A stretch of 27,624 nt of DNA from an uncultured Eubacteriales bacterium (lineage in GTDB: Bacteria; Bacillota; Clostridia; Oscillospirales; UBA644): the NCBI GenBank assembly GCA_934486965.1, contig CAKSQP010000009.1, positions 1-27,624 on the forward strand, written 5' to 3'. This document shows, one piece after another, positions 20,847 to 27,624 of the stretch. Position numbers and translations under genes: made by a program. Below the pieces are notes generated by a model, which saw nothing but the letters and a program-made list of their open reading frames with translations, was not told the origin of the DNA and ran no database searches. Position 1 is the stretch's first letter. Each line of letters starts with the position of its first letter.

Positions 20847-23579
20847 ATGGGACTTTTCAATCTTTTCGGTTCATACAGTCAGAAAGAACTGAAAAAAATA
20901 CAGCCGACCGTAAACAAGGTTCTGGCGCTTGAAGACGATTATAAAAAACTTTCCGACGCCGAACTCAAAGCGAAGACGCCTGAATTCAAAGAGCGCCTTG
21001 CAAACGGCGAAACTCTCGACGACATTCTGCCCGAAGCGTTCGCGACCGTCAGGGAAGCCGCAGACCGCGTTCTCGGAATGAGACATTACCCCTGTCAGAT
21101 CGTCGGCGGTATCATTCTTCATCAAGGAAGAATCACCGAGATGAAGACGGGCGAAGGAAAGACCTTTGTCGCGACCCTGCCGTCCTACTTAAACGCCCTC
21201 ACGGGAAAAGGCGTGCATATCGTCACAGTAAACGATTACCTTGCAAAGCGTGACAGCGAATGGATGGGGAAAATCCACCGTTTTCTCGGACTTTCGGTAG
21301 GGCTCATCGTCGGCGGCGAACATAATGCGGCGGACAGACAGAAAGCCTACGCCGCGGATATAACCTACGGAACGAACAACGAATTCGGGTTCGACTATCT
21401 GCGCGACAATATGGCTATCTACAAAGAAAATATGGTCCAGCGCGGACTCAATTTCGCAATTGTCGACGAAGTGGACTCTATCCTTATCGACGAGGCGAGA
21501 ACACCTCTTATCATTTCGGGTACGGGCGAAGAAAGCGACGAAATGTATAAAAAGGCGGACGATTTCGTTTGCCGCCTCACTCCTGTCCGCATAAAGGAAA
21601 TGGAGGACAAGGAAATTTACGACGACGTCGACGCCGACTACATTATCGAAGAGAAAAACAAGCACGCCGTCCTCACCGCAAGAGGTATAGAAAAAGCACA
21701 GCGCGCTTTCGGAATAGAAAACCTTGCAGACTATGAAAACGTCGAACTTCAGCACTATATCAATCAGGCGCTCCACGCTCACGGAATAATGCAGAGAGAT
21801 ATCGACTATGTCGTAAAAGACGGCGAAGTCATTATCGTCGACGAATTCACGGGACGTATGATGTTCGGAAGAAGATATTCAAACGGACTTCATCAGGCTA
21901 TCGAAGCAAAGGAACACGTCAAAATAGAAAACGAGTCGAAAACTCTTGCGTCGATTACTTTCCAGAACTATTTCAGACTTTATTCCAAACTTTCGGGTAT
22001 GACCGGTACGGCACTCACCGAAGAAAGCGAATTCAGAGAAATATATAACCTTGACGTCATCGAAGTTCCGACGAATAAACCGATGATAAGAAAAGACCTC
22101 AACGACCATGTTTACAAGACCGAAAAAGGCAAATTCAACGCAGTTATCGAGGATATCAAAGCCCGCCACGCAACGGGTCAGCCTGTGCTTGTCGGCACTA
22201 TTTCCATTGAAAAATCCGAATATCTGAGTTCTCTTCTCAAAAGAGCGGGAATTCCCCATAACGTCTTAAACGCCAAACACCACGAAAAAGAAGCCGCGAT
22301 AATCGCACAGGCAGGTAAGTTCGGGGCTGTCACCATCGCCACCAACATGGCGGGACGAGGCACCGATATCATTCTCGGCGGAAACGCGGAATTCATGGCG
22401 AAAAAAGATATGGAAAAGGACGGCTTTGCCGAAGAACTCATTTCGAAAGCCACGGGACACGCCGAGACCGATAACGAAGAAATTATTGCGGCGTCCAAAG
22501 TCTTTAACGAATATTACGCGAAACACAAAGCGGAGATAAAGGACGAGGCGGAAAAGGTAAGAAACGCGGGCGGACTTGCGATAATCGGTACCGAAAGGCA
22601 CGAAAGCCGCCGTATCGACAACCAGTTGCGCGGCCGTGCGGGAAGACAGGGCGACCCCGGTGAAAGCCGTTTTTACCTTTCGCTCGAAGACGATCTCCTG
22701 CGCCTTTTCGGCGGCGAAAGAGTGACCTCTATTGCCGAGAGAATGAACTTCCCCGAAGATCAGCCTATTGAAATGGGACTTATTTCGAACGTCATCGAAT
22801 CGTCGCAGAAAAAACTCGAAGCGATGAACTTTGCGAGACGTAAGAAAGTCCTTGAATACGACGACGTAATGAACCAGCAGAGAACCGTCATTTACGAACA
22901 GCGAAGAAAGGTTCTCGACGGCGAAGACTTAAAGGGCTATATCACCAAAATGATAACCGAAGTCGTCGAAAATGCCTGCAACCGCTATCTTGTCGGCGAC
23001 GCTCCCGAAGACTGGGATATCGAAGGTCTCCGTCAGGATTTCGGCGGGTTTATCTTCCCGAAAGACTATCTTGACCTTTCGAAGGTCGATAAAAATACTC
23101 TTTCCCGTTCCGATATCGAAAAAGAAATTCTCGGTATGGCGATGGAAAGATACGCCGAAAGCGAAGAGGCTAACACCCCCGAAAAGATGCGTGAGATAGA
23201 ACGCATAATCCTCTTGCGTGAGGTTGACAGCCACTGGATGGACCATATCGACGCAATGGACGATTTGAAACAGGGAGTATCTCTCCGCGCTTACGGAAAC
23301 AAGAACCCCGTTATCGAATATAAATTCGAAAGTGCGGATATGTTCGACGAGATGATCGCCGATATCAAATACCGCACCGTCAAAGCGGTCATGGTCGTAA
23401 GAATAGTAAGAGAAGACCAGATGAAGAGAAAACAGGTTATGAAAGCCCCGACGAATATCGGCGGCGAAAAAGCAAAGCCTGTTGTCCGCAAAAAAGAAGA
23501 GAAGATAGGAAGAAACGACCTTTGCCCCTGCGGCAGCGGCAAAAAATACAAGAAATGCTGCGGAGCAAACAAACAGTAA
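20847..23579 (+). CDS. secA: Protein translocase ATPase SecA
   Basis: The 910-residue motor drives preproteins through SecYEG. Its parts are the N-terminal start GLFNLFGSYSQKELKK, Walker A MKTGEGKT (99-106), the DEAD-type Walker B DEVDSILIDEARTPL (207-221), the preprotein cross-linking region, the second nucleotide domain with NMAGRGTDIILG (about 500-511) and QLRGRAGRQGDPG (about 590-605), and the helical scaffold/wing. The C-terminal zinc finger CPCGSGKKYKKCC (893-905) binds SecB-type partners or ribosomes. A ribosome site AGAGGT precedes the ATG. Length and motifs indicate an intact housekeeping SecA1. It is co-transcribed with the CAP protein gene, nine bases downstream. Confidence 0.98.
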   Translation: MGLFNLFGSYSQKELKKIQPTVNKVLALEDDYKKLSDAELKAKTPEFKERLANGETLDDILPEAFATVREAADRVLGMRHYPCQIVGGIILHQGRITEMKTGEGKTFVATLPSYLNALTGKGVHIVTVNDYLAKRDSEWMGKIHRFLGLSVGLIVGGEHNAADRQKAYAADITYGTNNEFGFDYLRDNMAIYKENMVQRGLNFAIVDEVDSILIDEARTPLIISGTGEESDEMYKKADDFVCRLTPVRIKEMEDKEIYDDVDADYIIEEKNKHAVLTARGIEKAQRAFGIENLADYENVELQHYINQALHAHGIMQRDIDYVVKDGEVIIVDEFTGRMMFGRRYSNGLHQAIEAKEHVKIENESKTLASITFQNYFRLYSKLSGMTGTALTEESEFREIYNLDVIEVPTNKPMIRKDLNDHVYKTEKGKFNAVIEDIKARHATGQPVLVGTISIEKSEYLSSLLKRAGIPHNVLNAKHHEKEAAIIAQAGKFGAVTIATNMAGRGTDIILGGNAEFMAKKDMEKDGFAEELISKATGHAETDNEEIIAASKVFNEYYAKHKAEIKDEAEKVRNAGGLAIIGTERHESRRIDNQLRGRAGRQGDPGESRFYLSLEDDLLRLFGGERVTSIAERMNFPEDQPIEMGLISNVIESSQKKLEAMNFARRKKVLEYDDVMNQQRTVIYEQRRKVLDGEDLKGYITKMITEVVENACNRYLVGDAPEDWDIEGLRQDFGGFIFPKDYLDLSKVDKNTLSRSDIEKEILGMAMERYAESEEANTPEKMREIERIILLREVDSHWMDHIDAMDDLKQGVSLRAYGNKNPVIEYKFESADMFDEMIADIKYRTVKAVMVVRIVREDQMKRKQVMKAPTNIGGEKAKPVVRKKEEKIGRNDLCPCGSGKKYKKCCGANKQ

Positions 23580-23588
23580 GAGGATTTC

Positions 23589-24932
23589 ATGAAAAAACGC
23601 ACAAAACTCATTATTATCATTGCAATTACCGCGGCGGTTCTCGCCGCTGCGGTAACGGCTTTTATCCTTGTTAAAAATAACAAAACACCCGCTCCCGAAC
23701 CCGAAAAAGAAGAAATAAAGGTAAAAGAGCAGGTCACTGCCGAAATTATGACCGACGTCCTTTCGGCAAAGGATTTTTTCGAAAACCCGCCCGAAAACAG
23801 CGAATTGCAGATAAAATATTCCTTTGACGGACAAGATGTCGTTTTTTCGGAAAAATACGACAGAACGGGCTATTTCAAAGTTATTCTTACCGACGGAGAA
23901 AAAGAATATAATTCTGTTCTCTGCGTTAAGGATACCACCCCGCCCGTGCTTATTACAAAAGACCTTGAATTCGAAACCGAAACCGCATTTGAGCCGCAGG
24001 CGCTTGTTGGCTCCTGCACCGATAACAGCGGAAAAGACTGCGTTTTTTCAATAAAAGACTCTCCCGACATTTCAAAAGCGGGAGAGTATGAAGTGACTCT
24101 TGTCGCGACCGACGAAAGCGGAAATTCGATCGAAAAGACCGCAAAAATAACGGTCAAGGAAAATGCGCCGACCGAAGAAACACCGACAACCGCCGAAACA
24201 AAACCGTCTTCGGGGACGTCGGCTGCCTCAAAGCCGTCGAAAGGAACTTCATCGACGAAACCCTCTTCGGGAACGTCTTCTTCAAACAAGCCGTCTTCGG
24301 GAAATTCTTCGTCGTCCGGAAATTCTGCGGGCAAGGCCACTTTCGTAAAAAACGACGTGGAGATCATAACGAAAGAAACGAAATATAACTACGGAATGAA
24401 AGTCATAACGACCACCCGCACCGAATTTGATCTTTACAGCGACGGATCGCGGAAAAACGTTAAAACGTTTGTTTCGAACCAGAACGATTACAGCGGATTT
24501 AAGGCGACCGCCGCCGAAATGCTCCCCGAAGCCGTTCGGAACGCAAAAACCTATTCGGCGGAAGTGAAAGCCGTCCTTGACGGAACAAACAAAATCCGTT
24601 CCGAAAACGGGGCTGCCGCTTTGCAACTTGACGAAAACTTAACGAAAGCCGCAATGCTCCGTGCCGTCGAAATGGCATATTCAGGTACTTTTTCTCATAC
24701 CCGTCCCGACGGCACAAGCTGTTTTTCCGTTTTTGATACGTTTGGAATCGAGTTCGGCTTTTGCGGTGAAAATATCGCTCAGGGATTTACGTCCGCCTCT
24801 TCGGTCGTAAACGGCTGGAAAAATTCAGAGGGTCATTTCAGCAATATGATAAGTAAAAACTTTACAAAATTAGGCGTCGGCGTAATCAAGGTAGCCAACG
24901 GCTGGTGGTGGGTCCAGTTGTTTACAAATTAA
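23589..24932 (+). CDS. Membrane-anchored CAP/SCP-domain surface protein
   Basis: The 447-residue protein has an N-terminal hydrophobic anchor (residues 6-27). An extracellular Ig-like domain of DUF5011 type follows, with two tandem parts; the second has TPPVL and AGEYEVTLVATDESGNSIEK at about 155-175. Next is a Ser/Thr/Pro/Lys-rich linker with repeats of KPSSGTSS (about residues 205-250), and a C-terminal CAP domain at about 320-447 (NKIRSENGAAALQLDENLTK, then FSHTRPDGTSCF, GENIAQGF, GHFSNMI and GWWWVQLF). CAP-family domains of YkwD type are common in spore-forming Firmicutes as secreted or surface proteins of unknown activity. It starts nine bases after secA, with ribosome site AGAGGA. Confidence 0.85.
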   Translation: MKKRTKLIIIIAITAAVLAAAVTAFILVKNNKTPAPEPEKEEIKVKEQVTAEIMTDVLSAKDFFENPPENSELQIKYSFDGQDVVFSEKYDRTGYFKVILTDGEKEYNSVLCVKDTTPPVLITKDLEFETETAFEPQALVGSCTDNSGKDCVFSIKDSPDISKAGEYEVTLVATDESGNSIEKTAKITVKENAPTEETPTTAETKPSSGTSAASKPSKGTSSTKPSSGTSSSNKPSSGNSSSSGNSAGKATFVKNDVEIITKETKYNYGMKVITTTRTEFDLYSDGSRKNVKTFVSNQNDYSGFKATAAEMLPEAVRNAKTYSAEVKAVLDGTNKIRSENGAAALQLDENLTKAAMLRAVEMAYSGTFSHTRPDGTSCFSVFDTFGIEFGFCGENIAQGFTSASSVVNGWKNSEGHFSNMISKNFTKLGVGVIKVANGWWWVQLFTN

Positions 24933-24934
24933 AA

Positions 24935-24956
24935 AAGCGGGGTAAAAACCCCGCTT
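24935..24956 (-). terminator. Terminator between convergent CAP and Dabb genes
   Basis: AAGCGGGG (24935-24942) pairs with CCCCGCTT (24949-24956), with loop TAAAAA. On the minus strand it is followed by T6 and overlaps the stop codon of the Dabb gene. It may also act, less efficiently, on the CAP gene transcript. Confidence 0.8.
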
Positions 24957-25245
24957 ATGTCAGACTGTCGACAGACACCGCCTGTTCGATTACCGAATGG
25001 ACATAGGGAACTATTTCGTCCCTGTGGTAAGGATATTCCTTATACGCAAGGAAGTCTTCTTTCGAATCGAAAATTATCGAAAGGCTGACGTCGAAAGAGC
25101 GGTCGAGCCGCAGGGTGTCACAGCCGACGTTCATTTCCCTTATATACGGAATTTTTCCCTCCATAGTAAGGAATTTTTCATAAAGGGCTTTTGCGGAACT
25201 TTCCGATCTGTCCTTTAATTTATAGAGCACTATATGTCTGAACAT
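24955..25245 (-). CDS. Dabb (stress-responsive A/B barrel) domain protein
   Basis: The 96-residue protein is a single Dabb ferredoxin-like domain: it starts MFRHIVLYKLKD and has IREMNVGCDTLR, SFDVSLSIIFDS and KEYPYHRDEIVPYV in order. Dabb domains dimerise into small alpha/beta barrels; bacterial members are mostly uncharacterised, and some act on small hydrophobic substrates. The start is ATG 25245-25243, ten bases after AAAGGA; GTG 25254 is too close to that site. Possible promoter TTGCAA-17-TAATAT on the minus strand at 25298-25270. It is divergent from the YigZ gene. Confidence 0.85.
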   Translation of the reverse strand: MFRHIVLYKLKDRSESSAKALYEKFLTMEGKIPYIREMNVGCDTLRLDRSFDVSLSIIFDSKEDFLAYKEYPYHRDEIVPYVHSVIEQAVSVDSLT

Positions 25246-25269
25246 TTTATTCACGTCCTTTTTTCTTTT

Positions 25270-25298
25270 ATATTATCATAAAAGTCGGTTTTTTGCAA
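25270..25298 (-). promoter_or_regulatory. Possible promoter of the Dabb gene
   Basis: TTGCAA (25298-25293), 17 bases, TAATAT (25275-25270), read on the minus strand in the 69-base divergent gap. Each hexamer matches four of six positions. I see no equally good promoter for the YigZ gene on the plus strand. Confidence 0.4.
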
Positions 25299-25314
25299 GT
25301 AGGGAGGAACGAAA

Positions 25315-25929
25315 ATGTCCGAATTCACCGTAAAAAAAGACGCCGTGAGCGAATTTTACGAAAAACGTTCGCGGTTCATCGGACATGCCTTTTTCGTCAC
25401 GACCGAAGAAGAGGCGCAGGCAAAAATCGGCGAAGTAAAGGCGAAATATCCCGACGCCACCCACAATTGCTTTGCGTATAACCTCCGCAGATTTTCCCAA
25501 AGACGGTTTTCCGACGACGGCGAACCGCAGGGAACGGCGGGGCTTCCTATCTTAACAGCAATTGACAATAACGGGATAGTCGACTGCTGTATCGTCGTCA
25601 CCCGCTATTTCGGAGGAACGCTTTTGGGCGCGGGCGGACTTGTAAGGGCCTACACAAAGGCGGCGGTCTCGGCGCTCGAAGAGGCGGGCAGGGCGGAAAT
25701 CGTCCCCGTCGTCACCTTTACTGCCGAATTTCCCTACGACCGACAGGGCAGGATAAAAACACTGCTTTCAAAAACAGACGCGACCGACATAAAAGAGGAT
25801 TACGGTCAGAATATAGTTCTTACCGCGACCATGGCAAAAGATGATTTTTACGGGTTTGAAAACTCAGTCAAACAATATTTTTACGACCAACACTTCACTA
25901 TTGTCTGCGAAAAAAACGGCAGACGGTAA
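25315..25929 (+). CDS. YigZ/IMPACT-family protein
   Basis: The 204-residue protein belongs to the UPF0029/YigZ family related to eukaryotic IMPACT. The conserved N-terminal part has RFIGHAFFVTTEEEAQA, THNCFAY and FSDDGEPQGTAGLPIL (about residues 64-79). The hallmark VVTRYFGGTLLGAGGLVRAY follows at about 92-111. The C-terminal third is the DUF1949 domain with a ferredoxin-like fold. The family is widespread and of unknown biochemical function, with links to translation or stress inferred from IMPACT, which binds GCN1. The start follows GGGAGGA at seven bases. It is followed by the WG-repeat gene after 34 bases. Confidence 0.9.
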   Translation: MSEFTVKKDAVSEFYEKRSRFIGHAFFVTTEEEAQAKIGEVKAKYPDATHNCFAYNLRRFSQRRFSDDGEPQGTAGLPILTAIDNNGIVDCCIVVTRYFGGTLLGAGGLVRAYTKAAVSALEEAGRAEIVPVVTFTAEFPYDRQGRIKTLLSKTDATDIKEDYGQNIVLTATMAKDDFYGFENSVKQYFYDQHFTIVCEKNGRR

Positions 25930-25963
25930 TGACAAATCAACACTCAACGCAAAGGAGAAATTT

Positions 25964-27109
25964 ATGAAGAAAACAATCTCTGTATTCCTCGCGGCAGTCA
26001 TGCTCTTCTCTCTCACGGCGCTTTCGGGCTGCGGCAAAACGGCAAACGGTGAAAAATTCGACAGCATCGGAGACGCCTACACCAACGCCCGCGATTTTTC
26101 GGAGGGGCTTGCCGCCGTCAAAAAAGACGGACTCTGGGGCTATATCGACACCGACGGGAACTATGCCGTCGAGCCGAAATATTACGGCGCGTGGTCCTTT
26201 TCCGAGGGACTTGCCGCCGTCCAGAATAAAGACGGCAAGTGGGGCTTTATCGACAAGTCGGGAAACGAGGTCATTGCGGCGGCTTATGACGGCGCATGGT
26301 ATTTTTCGGGAGGCCTTGCGGTCGTCGTTTCGGGAAACTATTACGGCTATATAAACACTTCGGGAGAAGTCGTCGTCGAACTTAAATACAGCGACGCCGC
26401 GAACTTCACCGCCGGAATCGCCGCTGTTCAGAAAGACGGCAGAAAATGGGGCTTTATCGACAAAACGGGTAAAGAGATAACCGATTTTCTCTATACCGAA
26501 AAGCCTGAATTTTCCGACGGACTTGCCGAGGTTTTCGAACAGTATAAGAGCGGCTTTGTAAATGAAAAAGGCGAGGTCGTTATCGCCATGGAACTTGAAG
26601 ACGCGAACCGTTTTTCGGAGGGGCTTGCCGCTTACGAAGACGGGACCGACTGGGGCTATATCGACAAAACGGGTAAAGTTGTCGTCGAGGCGAAATATGC
26701 GACCGCAGGCGAATTTTCCGACGGACTTGCGGCAGTCGAAAAGGGCGGCCTTTTCGGATATATAGACACTGCGGGCAACGTCGTCGTCGCGCCGACATAT
26801 CTTACCGCCTATGAATTTACGGACGGAATAGCCCGCGTGCAGTTACCGTCGGGAACGACCGACGGAACAGCGGGAGCGTTCGCGTTTATCTCAAAAGACG
26901 GCAAAAAACTTTTTGATAAAACCTACGCCGCGGCAAAGGATTTCTCCGACGGCTACGCACCCGTCGCCGAGGCGGAAAACAAATGGGGACTTATCGACAA
27001 AGACGGAAATTCCGTTATCCCCTGCGAATGGGACGAGACCTACGCCGTCTCGGACGGTATCGTCCGTCTTTCCGACGGCGGGAATTATCGGTTCGTGAAA
27101 CTCAAATAA
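25964..27109 (+). CDS. WG-repeat lipoprotein
   Basis: The 381-residue protein has a lipoprotein signal (KKTISVFLAAVMLFSLTALS, then GC; lipobox ALSGC) and nine full WG repeats plus a partial tenth filling the rest. Each unit of about 35 residues has an FSEGLA-like core followed by WGYIDKTGKVV-like strand pairs, for example RDFSEGLAAV, WGYIDTDGNY and KWGFIDKSGNEV. WG repeats build open solenoids or beta-propeller-like surfaces thought to bind proteins or sugars outside the cell. No enzymatic domain is present. The repeats differ in sequence, so the array is old. The start at ATG 25964 follows AAAGGAG. It is followed by a hairpin terminator. Confidence 0.9.
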   Translation: MKKTISVFLAAVMLFSLTALSGCGKTANGEKFDSIGDAYTNARDFSEGLAAVKKDGLWGYIDTDGNYAVEPKYYGAWSFSEGLAAVQNKDGKWGFIDKSGNEVIAAAYDGAWYFSGGLAVVVSGNYYGYINTSGEVVVELKYSDAANFTAGIAAVQKDGRKWGFIDKTGKEITDFLYTEKPEFSDGLAEVFEQYKSGFVNEKGEVVIAMELEDANRFSEGLAAYEDGTDWGYIDKTGKVVVEAKYATAGEFSDGLAAVEKGGLFGYIDTAGNVVVAPTYLTAYEFTDGIARVQLPSGTTDGTAGAFAFISKDGKKLFDKTYAAAKDFSDGYAPVAEAENKWGLIDKDGNSVIPCEWDETYAVSDGIVRLSDGGNYRFVKLK

Positions 27110-27112
27110 GAA

Positions 27113-27137
27113 AAAGGGCAGTTTTTAACTGCCCTTT
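27113..27137. terminator. Bidirectional terminator between WG-repeat and MATE genes
   Basis: AAAGGGCAGTT (27113-27123) pairs with AACTGCCCTTT (27127-27137), with loop TTT. Plus side: CTTTATAAC follows. Minus side: TTTTTC continues from the stem tail. It separates two convergent genes that end at 27109 and 27140. Confidence 0.8.
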
Positions 27138-27139
27138 CT

Positions 27140-27624
27140 TTATAACTTTTTCGTATATTTTGCCATGGTCGCCGCCGCATAGACCGCGACAAGAAGTTCG
27201 GTTATCGGCATTGCGAACCACAGCGAAAACGCGTCGGCAAACATCGGAAGCACCGTTATTAAAATTCCGCTTATCACAAGACCTCTTGCGACCGAAACGG
27301 GGAACGCCGCTTTCGGTTTCATTATCGCCTGAAAATAATAGGTCGAGAAGATATTGAAAGGCAGCAGGATAAAGGAGACCGAATACGCTCTGATTATATC
27401 GGGAGCAAGCGTCAGTATCTCGGGCGTCGGGTTCATGAAAATGCGGATATAGAGGTTCGGGACCGCCATACTGAGCCCCGTCCAGAAAACCGCAAAAAAC
27501 GCGGTCGAAAGAAGCGCGTAACGCAAAGTTTCCTTAATTCGTTTGCCGTTTCCCGCACCGAAATTCGTTGAAATTATCGGCTGAGCCGCCTGTCCTACGC
27601 TGTACGCACAGCACTGACCAAAGG
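27140..27624 (-). CDS. MATE-family multidrug/sodium efflux transporter, C-terminal fragment
   Basis: The visible 161 codons are the C-terminal part; the gene begins beyond the window end. The frame is open up to base 27624 and reads SVGQAAQPIISTNFGAGNGK near the right edge, the typical MATE segment between the halves (GxxxAxxPxxxxxxGAGN). Four further hydrophobic segments follow. MATE transporters export cationic drugs and other compounds, driven by H+ or Na+ gradients. A TTG at 27526 in the same frame is an internal codon, not the start. The substrate is not predictable from this part. Confidence 0.88.
   Translation of the reverse strand, partial: FGQCCAYSVGQAAQPIISTNFGAGNGKRIKETLRYALLSTAFFAVFWTGLSMAVPNLYIRIFMNPTPEILTLAPDIIRAYSVSFILLPFNIFSTYYFQAIMKPKAAFPVSVARGLVISGILITVLPMFADAFSLWFAMPITELLVAVYAAATMAKYTKKL

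Noticed and set aside
21189..23834. Minus-strand frames of 200-300 codons opposite secA
   Set aside because: secA is intact and unmistakable; the frames opposite are composition shadows.
24190..24330. Short tandem repeats that might look like a CRISPR or minisatellite
   Set aside because: They encode the KPSSGTSS-type linker of the CAP protein in frame, with no regular repeat-spacer pattern.
25964..27109. DNA-level tandem repeats within the WG-repeat gene as a mobile or phase-variable array
   Set aside because: The units match at protein level only; DNA copies are diverged and of unequal length, so slippage is unlikely.

Overview
The window looks like chromosomal DNA of a spore-forming member of the Clostridia (Firmicutes), probably a gut-type lineage. 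The evidence is a SipL-like SPOCS/LysM spore protein, an L10-leader/rplJ/rplL locus, strong AGGAGG-type ribosome sites with frequent GTG/TTG starts, SecA with a C-terminal zinc finger, and sigma-A promoters with 17-base spacers. I see no transposase, phage gene, CRISPR array, tRNA or rRNA.

Layout. (1) 1-1811: the start of a divergent lipoprotein gene (minus) and a SipL-like gene. (2) 1839-10156: a one-directional glycan operon of seven genes: two GT2 glycosyltransferases, a Wzy/O-antigen-ligase-like polymerase, a Stealth sugar-phosphate transferase, two further glycosyltransferases (the second Gtf3/galactofuranosyltransferase-like) and a Wzx-type flippase. It is preceded by a promoter and an attenuator-like leader that closely resembles the L10 leader found 8.3 kb downstream. 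(3) 10191-11355: promoter, L10 leader, rplJ, rplL and terminator. (4) 11371-15078: an accessory patch with a decayed lipoprotein copy, small secreted or hypothetical proteins, a TagD-like cytidylyltransferase, a broken GNAT acetyltransferase, an intact lipoprotein paralog, a 60-residue protein and a possible 15-residue Cys-rich peptide. (5) 15114-20732 (minus): an operon yifB/comM-like, murE, trmL, a CPBP-like membrane protein and a degenerate sensor-kinase-like protein. (6) 20774-24932 (plus): secA and a CAP-domain surface protein. (7) 24955-27624: a Dabb-domain protein (minus), a YigZ/IMPACT protein and a ten-unit WG-repeat lipoprotein (plus), and the 3' part of a MATE transporter (minus).

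How it fits together. The glycan operon has the assembly, polymerisation and export parts of a Wzx/Wzy pathway, and its Stealth enzyme suggests phosphodiester links. No priming phosphoglycosyltransferase or chain-length regulator lies in the window, so those would have to be elsewhere. The best lead for something new is regulatory. The operon starts with the same ordered parts as the rplJL leader: TTGACT-17-TATAAT promoter, kinked AUAGG/CCU helix, and a terminator whose stem contains GCTCTTTC/GAAAGAGC. Helix base changes are compensated between the two copies. This suggests either that ribosomal protein L10 (with L7/L12) also controls surface-glycan synthesis, or that the cluster inserted with duplication of the rplJ control region. 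A second interesting point is MurE, whose specificity motif is DDPA instead of the DNPR of diaminopimelate-adding enzymes.
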